Origin: Meghimatium bilineatum
Taxonomy: Eukaryota > Mollusca > Gastropoda > Stylommatophora > Philomycidae
Assembly (NCBI GenBank): GCA_034231615.1
Contig: CM067317.1
Span: forward strand, 19,303,379-19,367,378
Reading direction: 5' to 3'
DNA length: 64,000 bases
This document shows, piece by piece, positions 56,110 through 64,000 of the stretch (positions are counted from its first letter, which is position 1; each line of letters starts with the position of its first letter). A model generated the notes under the pieces. It saw nothing but the letters and a program-made list of their open reading frames with translations, made no database searches and was not told the DNA's origin. The position numbers were made by a program, and so were the translations under genes.

Positions 56110-56710
56110 TTGCTGTTGTCATGTGACGTGTTCTTTCCAGAACGTTGTCTTCCCAATGAACTCCTTGTACCCTTCTCTGTCTTGGGCGATGCGGCTTGTA
56201 TTTTTCAACGATATATTCATGTTATCTTTAATGTCGGCAGTTCATCGTCGTCTTGTTCTGCCTTTCTTCCTCCACCAAGGTGTTCTGCCCTTCATTTTTT
56301 GATGCTCAAACAGGTGTAGTTTTCATTTTGTTATTGTATTTAGTAACCAACACTCTGAAATCTTCAATGTGTTTATAATATCTGAGTTTATCTTTTTTCT
56401 TTCATGATATTATAAGTATCCTTCTGTATCATTTCATCTCAAAGGCGTTGATCTTCTTTGCCGCTGTTTTACTTAGGGTCTGTGTTTCACAGCCATATGT
56501 TGCAAAAGAAAAAATAAAAGTTCTTAGTATTAGCAGTTTCGTTTCTATTTTGTTGTTTTTCCATATGTTTTTCAATCGTGTTGCTTTATACTATGCCATT
56601 GCCAATCTTTTCATTACCTCTGCCATTCATCCTTCACCGTTGGTGTTTGCTCCTAAGTATTCGAATTTATCCACACATTCTATCTCGGTATATTGTCTAT
56701 TCTGATGTTT
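56110..56710 (-). mobile_element. LINE RT tail and C-terminus (family R3)
   Basis: It matches 45735-46220 closely on the same strand: the CATTCTATCTCGGTAT-TGTC segment (56680), the CCATATGTTGCAAA segment and GTAACCAACACTCTGAAAT. Frames are heavily broken. Confidence 0.75.
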
Positions 56711-57074
56711 AGTAGTCGTCTACACGAGATATTTGTGACTACACGAAATATGTACATATTATAATAGCGATTGTATGGTTGTGCGCATAACATTACAAAA
56801 ATTCCACAAGTTGGACTGTTACACGAAATGATGTCACATTTGCTTACCATGTACCGAGTGATGTGTTTGAGAGCTTGTTAATTCTCATAAATGACACAAG
56901 AAAATAGTCATATTTTGGAATACGACCAGACAGCATGCAGTTTATGTCATACATGACCAAGCCCAGAGTTAAAATGCTCTTATTTCACCAAGATGAATTT
57001 TGCTCTATGTTGACTATTTCGTGGCACTGCTAAAGAGGCTTTATTCCAAAAGAGGCTTTATTCCAAAAGATGTC

Positions 57075-57350
57075 ATTGTGTTGCTGGGGCCCGAGAAGGG
57101 ATCAAGGAATAGCAACACTGTTTACCTCCATGCATACCGTAAGAGGCGACTAAGGAGGTTATGGGGTGGAGTTTGCTTCCCATCCATATAGGGTCAAAGT
57201 GAACTAAAGTCATAATGATGTCGGATGTATATGTCAGGCGGAAAGGCGAAGATATCGCAACAATACTGTAAACTATGACACAGTGTATTCCGTTCTTCGG
57301 ACATCATGTTAATTTACAGGAGAATGAGAACGAATGCAAAAGAAGAAGAA
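57075..57350 (+). mobile_element. SINE-like repeat, subfamily B, near full length
   Basis: It begins GTGTTGCTGGGGCCCGAGAA, then ATAGCAACACTG, TACCGTAAGAGGCGACTAAG, GTCAGGCGGAAAGGCGAAGA and ends GAACGAATGC with five GAA units. It lies 320 bp upstream of the EGF gene start codon. Confidence 0.8.
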
Positions 57351-57673
57351 GAAGTAATCCGAAAGTAAATAAATAAAAGAATTATGAGAGTTATCTCGCT
57401 TAGAAGTGATCATTATATCCTACTAACACGTGCATTTGCATTTTCAGAAAGTGACACGGTACTGCATGAAGTGAGCACTCCACTGCGCGAAGTTATCACG
57501 TGACTGTAAGAGATATAATAATACTAACTGAAGCGACCGTTTAATCTAGGTTGTTTCTCTCCATGTATCGCTTTCACGGCACAGTAACACTTTTACTTCA
57601 TCGCCAACAGAATGATGTATGCAAATCAACTGACTTCTAGTTTCATCTGCTATGTGACATACAAGATTATATC

Positions 57674-57829
57674 ATGCATGAACCAACAATCCTCTGGGTT
57701 GTCTTGTCTATGCGTGTGCTAAGTTGTCAATCTAAAGAAGCAGGTGATCCTCGAAGTGCCTGCGACAGTGGTCCTTGTCTTAACGGAGGCCAGTGTATAG
57801 ACATCAGTTATCCAGGAGGTCCTTTAGCG
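57674..57829 (+). CDS. EGF-repeat protein, exon 1 (signal peptide and EGF 1 start)
   Basis: First coding exon of a probably secreted or membrane protein. The ATG at 57674 is the first Met after an in-frame TAG at 57638. The 52 codons begin with a hydrophobic stretch (ILWVVLSMRVLSC) that fits a signal peptide with cleavage near residue 18-20. Then ACDSGPCLNGGQC gives Cys 1-3 of an EGF-like domain. The exon ends with GGPLA at a GTAAGT donor, phase 0. The domain is completed by exon 2. The orthologue is unknown; laminin-type, Notch-type or other EGF proteins all remain possible. EGF domains usually mediate extracellular protein contacts. Confidence 0.75.
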
Positions 57830-58319
57830 GTAAGTACATATTACAGTGCACTGTAGATTGTCAAGATTAACAGTTCTGAAGTTATCTTAAAACATCAGCA
57901 TAATTTCAAGAAACATCAACATGCTCTCTCTGTTTCACATAATTAGGATATCCTAGCTAACAAATACATTCAAATTGTAAATATTATAAGGAATCACGAA
58001 TTAATTATTGAAAAAAAAATCAATCAAAATGTAGCAAGAGAGAATTTGAAACAGGTCCATTAAACAGATACCAATTTACCTTGGAATTTGAGACAACGCT
58101 TTTTTTTCTATTTCTATCGATCCGCATTCATAATAAAAATGTGATTATAGTCAAGATATCCAACGTTTGTATTATCAAGTCACTATGAATATGGACCAGC
58201 AGATAGAGACGCAGACAACACAAACATGGCACAGCAATGTAATTTTCTCCAGTACTATACACATGTACACTAACACGTACACATGTATACATACATAGAA
58301 TATGCTTTCATCATCATCA

Positions 58320-58560
58320 TCGTGTGACATATTCTTTCCAGAACGTGGTCTTCCTTATGGATTCTCTCAACACTTCGCGATTCTGGGCGAGTTGACCTGC
58401 CGCAGCTACAGAAATGTTTAAGCAATCCGGTATATCAGTGTACAATCATCGTCTTGTGAGCCATTTACCCCTTTCGCCGCTAACTCTGCCTTCCGTTATT
58501 AATCTTTCAATGCTGTTATGTCTCTTTATATGACCAAAATAAAACACAGATTTATTGTTA
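58320..58560 (-). mobile_element. LINE C-terminal fragment (family R3)
   Basis: The reverse complement reads TDIPDCLNISVAAAGQLAQN then REVLRESIRKTTFWKEYV. This end is degraded in the copy at 56110. It lies in intron 1 of the EGF gene, antisense to it. Confidence 0.65.
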
Positions 58561-59224
58561 AGATATTGCCGAGGAGCCAGCCCTCTTCGATGTTTATTGA
58601 TCTTAACACTTCTTGATTTGTATTTTTATGTGTTCATATACATACACATATATACATATACATCTCTCACATATCATATTTTTAGGAATATTTACTTTAT
58701 TTTATGAATAGTATTAGGTAATTTGCTATGCCACTGTGGAAGTGTTCTTGGTCATGTTTTAGTAGTGATTTCTTCATAGAGAAGAATAACTCTAGACTAG
58801 GTTTCAAGATGTAGGCTCGTATGATCGTATGGAGAAAAAGTAGCGATGTGTCAGCTTAACGTCTGCATCCTACCCAATGCACTGAACATGGTATAACAAC
58901 TGGAATGGTGACGTCTATACTGTGTATGCTTTGCAATGTTTGTGCTAATGGAATACTGTTATCATGTACTGATCACATTAAGTTGAACTTTTAAAAAAAT
59001 CGTTAGCAGCATACCCTATTCAGGACGTATCGATCAAGTCAATAGTTATCATCATATAATATATTGATATATGATATATTATAATATCATATAATATATG
59101 GCTATTAACATTGATTTTATAGGCAATGTGCTTGCAAATTCAAACTTGCTGAACTCTTGTCTTTCAGTATTGATTTCACCTTGTTGTCGTATTTGAAAAA
59201 AAAATGAAATTATTGCTCTATGTG

Positions 59225-59360
59225 AAGTGTCCTTTACAGTTTACAGAACGTTATCCTCACAGTCACTCTGTATGCCTCTCAGTTCTGTAAAAGCTGCTCT
59301 GATTCTTCCAGTGTAAAATTTAAAAAGTTCTCGCTATCTGGTGTCCTTCGACTTCTGGCG
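59225..59360 (-). mobile_element. LINE C-terminal fragment
   Basis: The reverse complement reads NFLNFTLEESEQLLQN, a stop, then EAYRVTVRITFCK. It corresponds to the end of the 42.5-kb fragment. Intronic, antisense. Confidence 0.55.
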
Positions 59361-59399
59361 ATATTATTATATAATAATAATATTAATTTTAATTTCAGG

Positions 59400-60350
59400 T
59401 CCTTTAAAACTTGATTCTTGATTAGGAACAAGCGTCACAGCACTGGGGACATTCCCATATATGCTCTGCTTGCCATTCCGTCAGCCATCTAAAAGTGTAT
59501 AAGCTCAGCGTCCCAGTCAGTTGCTGATTACGTTGTTCTTCTGAACTTTTCGGAGATGGATCACTTTCTTTCATCACCTCTAGTCACTCCCATTTCTACA
59601 ATTCTCCGAATATGTACATTGTCACGTTCGACTTCCTCCTCATCTTCTCGTAGGGTATGCATGACAGCTCTATTCAATTCAATCCTATCTCTTCTTATCT
59701 CGGTGCCGTTCACCAAAGTTTTACCAGCCAAAATATCGGCTCTTTCTTTTCCCCTGACACCAGCATGACCAGGACAGTAAATCCATGTAATGCTCTGCGC
59801 ATTGGCGAGAAGAGTGACCCATTCAGTTCTGATCATACACTTTTCTATCTTGCGCAGCCTACTTTGAGAGTCCTATAGAATCACTGAGTCTGTTGGTGGT
59901 TGCTTCGCCAGCCAAGTCTGAGCTGCTGTCACCGCTTCTGTGTGCATTCTCATACTCGATGTTGTAGTGGGATAGGCAGCTGACTTCTCAGCTAATTTCT
60001 TGCCATTTTGGTAGGCCACGAAACACCAACCAAACCTGTTTGTTTCTTGCATTACTGAGCCGTCTGTGTAAATTATTGTATCGTGTGGCTTCGAGTGCTG
60101 CAGTATGAGTTCTTGGATAATTTCCTCTGTTCTGTTGGCAGCCCAGTCGCGGCACTCTCTTCCCATCTGTATCACCACTTTAGTCAATATTATTCTCTTT
60201 TTGCCAAATGTCACCCATTCACAGCCTCTTACTACTTCCTCCAGCTCACAAACTCCGAGTAGGGTATATTCTACTTCTGCCATCCAGGACCTTCCTCTCT
60301 TGATTCGCTGTCCTTTTGTGCTGTATAGAGATTTGTGTAAGACGTGATGA
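59400..60350 (-). mobile_element. LINE RNase H region (family D)
   Basis: Two long frames. 60283-59873: VEYTLLGVCELEEVVRGCEW, a linker, then IIYTDGSVMQETN, SSMRMHTEAVTAAQTWL and PTDSVIL. After a stop, 59836-59561: QSITWIYCPGHAGVRGKERA and DILAGKTLVNGTEI, VHIRRIVEMGVTRGDE. All RNase H motifs are in order with D, E and late His preserved; only one stop separates the parts. The reverse transcriptase is missing. This is the best family D copy. Intronic, antisense. Confidence 0.8.
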
Positions 60351-60354
60351 TCAT

Positions 60355-60785
60355 TATTGGCGACCTTGAAGTATTCTTTAACCTGGGCTATTTTTAATTA
60401 TCCTTAAAACATCCAAGGCACAGATTTATATAGATGTAATCTATATTCTTACCACCATCACGCAAATGACATCCATTCAGCAAACATTTATTATAGCTAT
60501 AACAATGTTTAGTTTAATTTAATATTGAATTGAGATAAAGAATAAATGTGTCCCAGAATGTAACATCTTATTACTATCCTTATTTCTTTAGCTTGAGTAC
60601 CCAGAATCTCCCTTCCATCGTATCCGCTGGCTTGGTTTCACGTTTCAGAAATGCTATTTTAGAGTTCAAGAGATTCGACTTCGAAAGGAAATATACAAAT
60701 GCGATTTATTATGCATATAAAGAACAACTGAAAGCACTAGTTATATGATATATATACATTGCAAAAGAAAGTCAAAACAAAAGGC
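60355..60785. other. Unassigned intron sequence
   Basis: A frame of 66 codons (60548-60748, +) shows no motif. Confidence 0.45.
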
Positions 60786-60789
60786 TCAG

Positions 60790-61795
60790 TTTTAATACCA
60801 GGAAAACTGAAGTAATGATATTATTAAAGAATAAATGTCCCCCAGAATGCAATATCAAAGTACTTAGGAAGGAAGTTAAAATGTTCAAATAATTGGATAC
60901 CTTAGTAACATTATGTGACCTTATTAACATTATGTGGAATGTGCAATAAAGAAGTCCTATGTAGTATTTCACATGTAAAGACAGTATTTCACAAGATGAA
61001 AAATAGCATATGTAATATATTTTCGTCAGTTGGGGTGAGAAAGAGAGTTCTTAGAAGTTATATAAGACACCAATGGACGGGGCGTTAACAACGAATAAAG
61101 TGGATGTACTGGAACTGCTTCATGAGCGCCTACTGGAAGCGGACGCTGAATGCTGGATTGATAAGCATAGAGGCTGAGATTTGAATAATTCGGTATCAAG
61201 TCTAGTAGTAGTAGAACAGGACGCCTAAAATGAGAAACGATATGAATGTTTAACCAATTGATCACAAGAATATTCAGTATGCATGCCATTCGCCATATGA
61301 TAGTGCAGACTGAGCACCAATGGGTCTGCCCGGAGTATAATTATGTCGGCCTATAACCAATAACCACTATAGAGCCAATTCTGATGTACGGAAGTGAATC
61401 TTGGACAATCAGCAGAATAGTGAAACATTATATAGAGGCAATAGAGATGTAGTATAAACAAATGTTAAGAACATCATAGACAGATAAAAAGTGTAGTGAA
61501 TATTTTTTGAAAGAAGTTAATTCAAAAAGAGAATTGATCATTTGTTTCAGAAAGAAACAGACCCCATTTTTTTCACATCATGAGAAGAGGATAAAAATGG
61601 AACATCGTGACAACTGGCAAGTTCAAGAGCAAGAGGGGAAGGGGAATATCAAGAGAGAAGATACTTGACAACCTAACATTGTGGGATTGGAGAGTGTCGG
61701 TATCGGAAATAATTAACGGCACATGAAACAGAAGGCACTGGAACGACACGATAACCAACGCAACACGACACTGGCTATAAGATAAGGAATATTGA
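60790..61795 (+). mobile_element. LINE RT thumb and C-terminus, interrupted by a 307-bp insert
   Basis: RKTEVMILL and CNIKVLRKEVKMFK near 60800-60890, AKTVFHKMKNSICN and VRKRVLRSYI ending at 61064. The reading resumes at 61372 with EPILMYGSESWTISR and continues MLRTS, KREL, VQEQEGKGNI in broken frames, ending near 61790. The stretch between is foreign. Intronic, sense orientation. Confidence 0.75.
61065..61371. mobile_element. Unclassified 307-bp insertion nested in a LINE
   Basis: It splits the conserved CYI-TPILxYGxESW region. TATA precedes it (61061-61064) and ends it (61368-61371), a possible 4-bp target duplication. No inverted ends, tRNA-like boxes or frames were recognised. Confidence 0.6.
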
Positions 61796-61843
61796 GTTAT
61801 CTTCGTGTCTTTTTCCATAATTATTTATTCTTATTCTTTACAG

Positions 61844-61988
61844 TTTAAATGTGCATGTAGAGAAGGATATGATGGACTGACATGCCAAAGAAAAATAGAT
61901 CCATGTGGAGAAGATCCATGTCAAAATGGAGGCATATGTACACAGCACGGAGAGCATTACAAATGTTTGTGCCCTGAAACATACAAAG
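61844..61988 (+). CDS. EGF-repeat protein, exon 2 (EGF 1 end, EGF 2)
   Basis: After the acceptor TTCTTTACAG, 48 codons plus one base. [14 protein letters not shown] supplies Cys 4-6 of EGF 1 with spacing C-x-C-x8-C. EGF 2 then starts [12 protein letters not shown] and runs to KCLCPETYK. The exon ends in phase 1 at a GTAATC donor. Both domains have canonical Cys spacing, and joining to exons 1 and 3 preserves frame, which is strong evidence for the gene model. No calcium-binding DxDE signature precedes either domain. Confidence 0.85.
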
Positions 61989-62059
61989 GTAATCAATCTT
62001 TCCATGGAATGACCTTTCAATTATATATGATTATCTCTCATTCCAAATTGCCAGATCTA

Positions 62060-62340
62060 TCAAATTCTTCCCTCAGAGTTCGTTCTCAGGCTATTTGCAG
62101 TCTACAATTCATATATGTCCAATGAACAGAATACGTTGAATTACGGCTTAATGTTTAGTTGTTGTATCGGCGCATTTCGACTTGACACAGTTGAAAAACA
62201 TGGCGTTTTGGTCAGTTTTAAATATGGGGGAAACAGCCAACTCCACACACAAACTACTGTAGTCGTCCTTTTACAAAATGCGAAGCAGATCACGCTATTT
62301 GAACCAAGGCAACATCTCCCCAACAGGAAAAGGTCTTCAT
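62060..62340 (-). mobile_element. SINE-like repeat, subfamily B, diverged
   Basis: On the + strand AGAGTTCGTTCTCAGGCTAT, TATGTCCAATGAACAGAATA, CGGCGCATTTCGACTTGACA, GTAGTCGTCCTTTTACAAAA and AAGGCAACATCTCCCC follow subfamily B order. In EGF intron 2. Confidence 0.65.
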
Positions 62341-62814
62341 TTTCTTACAGAAACACGTGTCACAATATATTCTGACAACATATATACTAAAAACCCGGCC
62401 CCAGAAGACATCTCTGAAAGTGGAGCTGTGTATCTCCTGTGTGATCCTGTTAAACAACTGAATTTATGGAGCATGACCTCTTGTGTGCATATACTTCTGT
62501 ACATGGGAAACTGATTGTAGTAGAATGAAATATGATAATGGTTTATATAGACATGATTAAACTGCTTTACGAGAGCCTTCTTGGTACTATTCTGCGATTG
62601 ATCGCACATCTATGCTGTAATTGGTGAATTCGGTAATTCTCCGGGCTGAATGGGGAAGCATGTAAAACCAGTGATCCACTGGTAATGCACTGAGGAACAT
62701 TAATCACACACAATATTCGACATGTGTTGCGTGACTATGAGCACAAATTGATTTGTTTAAAGTGTAAAAATGTAGATTTTTAATCAGTGGACGAAGTGCC
62801 ATGGTTGCTCTTCT

Positions 62815-63060
62815 TATACCTTCTTTATCAAACTCCTGAATGTAACAGAATGTAGTCCAGATAGCTGAATATGTTGTCTTAGAATTTACGTTACAGTTTG
62901 ACTGCAATATCTGTGCCTTTCGAACTGAAACATGTGACGTGTGTTTGCGTTTTGGGTCACTTTGACGTACGTGATAAAACAACCACGGCCATCCCTAAAC
63001 ATTCTTGGTCGTTGGGAACACAAAAGATCTTGGGTCAATCCTGCAGTGGTAAAATCTCCC
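62815..63060 (-). mobile_element. SINE-like repeat, subfamily B, diverged
   Basis: CTTTATCAAACTCCTG, AGAATGTAGTCCAGATAGC, AATATCTGTGCCTTTCGAAC and CACGGCCATCCC follow the + strand subfamily B order. In EGF intron 2, next to a C-run near 63060. Confidence 0.6.
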
Positions 63061-63300
63061 CCCCCCCCTTTGTACCCACACCCATTCACTTATCTACAGG
63101 CTTGGATTATTATAGTTATGATGAAGTTGATTGTTGTGTTGATGGTGAAGACGATGGCGCATATATGTTATTTTAAAAAAAGATATCAATCTGCCTAGAA
63201 ACTTTATTTATTTTGATCATAAATTATACAGACTGTCAAATCTAAGATGGCAGACACCGCACCTTCCAAAATGATAATAACTTCATCTTCAATGTCACAG

Positions 63301-63458
63301 GTAAAAATTGTGAAACTTCTCTCTCGAAGAAAGATCCATGCAGTGATAAACCTTGCTCACCACATGGTGTTTGTGAGATAGTTAACGGACAATTCGTCTG
63401 TGAGTGCCTTCCTGACTACCATGGACCTAGATGTGACGCAGAAGACCCTGAAATTAGC
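63301..63458 (+). CDS. EGF-repeat protein, exon 3 (EGF 2 end, EGF 3)
   Basis: After the acceptor CAATGTCACAG, two bases complete a split Gly codon, then KNC closes EGF 2. EGF 3 reads CSDKPCSPHGVC to FVCECLPDYHGPRC, with all six Cys. DAEDPEIS follows to a GTGAGT donor, phase 0. The gene continues beyond the window, so the later domains and the protein class are unknown. Intron 2 (61989-63300) is 1312 bp. The joined product so far has 153 residues. Confidence 0.85.
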
Positions 63459-63529
63459 GTGAGTACATTATTACAATTTCTTGTATATAGTATGGATTGT
63501 TCTGGTAGTTCTGATGCTGCCGATCATCG

Positions 63530-64000
63530 TGTTGTATAAAAGGGCTCTTGATCTTCTCAGTCAATAACAAAAAGCTATCCATGGATCAAGAAATAAGCAC
63601 CATGATTGGAAAGGCATCAACAAAAATACACAGAATACAAAAAGGGTCTGAGAAACATAAAATTAACTATATGAACTAAACTCCCGTTTACCAGGTTTGT
63701 ATCTATCAGCATCCTTCAATACGACAGTGAAACATGGTTAACCTATACGAACAAGGAGGAACGACAAAATAATTATGAAATTCAATGCCTACGTAAAATT
63801 TTCGGAATTATGTTTCATGTCAAAGTCTCTAACGCCGATATTTTTGAAATAACAGGCAATAACCACAGAATTGTCTATTCTCAGTCTGCGTAGACTCAGA
63901 CGGCGGAAACACAGTAGGAGGATGAAAGATGGCGAAATGCCGAATATTCTCCTCTATTGGAAAATTAAAGTCTGGGAAAGTATCTCAGTGTCGATCTCTA
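63530..64000 (+). mobile_element. LINE RT thumb and C-terminus, decayed
   Basis: NNNLSMDQEISTMIGKASTK near 63560, VCIYQHPSI near 63700, then YDSETWLTYTNKEER and YEIQCLRKIFGIMFHVKVSN near 63730-63830. This is the usual RTE-like thumb order. Frames are broken and the element runs off the window. In EGF intron 3, sense orientation. Confidence 0.65.

Larger units (their letters stand above)
57830..61843 (+). other. EGF gene intron 1
   Basis: GTAAGT to a pyrimidine-rich TTATTCTTTACAG, 4014 bp. It contains LINE fragments on both strands, listed separately, and no other host exon was recognised. Confidence 0.7.

Overview
The window looks like non-coding euchromatin of an animal genome, most plausibly a mollusc or another lophotrochozoan. 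It is AT-rich, has GT-AG introns, tRNA-headed SINEs, many decayed non-LTR retrotransposon (LINE) lineages, Penelope-like elements, hAT-type MITEs and many mini- and microsatellites. No bacterial gene organisation is present. The organism call is inference; nothing in the sequence names the species.

Host genes: only one is convincing. Three exons on the + strand at the right end (57674-57829, 61844-61988, 63301-63458) join in frame into a signal peptide plus three EGF-like domains. The gene continues past the window edge. Its introns are filled with LINE and SINE debris.

Layout. 0-5.5 kb: a 24-bp minisatellite, RNase H-type LINE fragments, and two Penelope-like 3' halves placed head to head. 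5.5-7.1 kb: nothing recognised. 7.5-17.4 kb: LINE fragments, SINEs, a foldback, a hAT MITE nested in a LINE, a large GATA array, a 25-bp minisatellite and a 14-bp satellite. 18.8-22.6 kb: the longest element, a LINE on the - strand with endonuclease, reverse transcriptase and RNase H. It is inactivated by three frameshifts and a YADD-to-YADN change, and its 5' end folds on paper as an HDV-like self-cleaving ribozyme. 22.8-31 kb: a SINE copy that has expanded into a tandem array, another 24-bp minisatellite and RTE-like LINE remains. 31-42 kb: an RTE-like LINE with an intact FADD motif, minisatellites and several SINEs. 42-50 kb: LINE 3' ends, a telomere-like foldback, a 43-bp array, a 97-bp hAT MITE with a perfect 8-bp target duplication, and a long CTAT array. 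50-57 kb: tandem repeats, LINE ends, long TA tracts and a G-run cluster. 57.6-64 kb: the EGF gene.

The elements interact. LINEs with (GAA)n tails probably mobilise SINEs that share that tail. SINEs with different heads share a central core. Several elements are nested in others, which gives relative insertion order. The strongest candidate for an undescribed system is the ribozyme-like 5' end of the 3.8-kb LINE. The structured SINE 5' region and the hammerhead-like remnants in the Penelope-like arms are further RNA-level leads.
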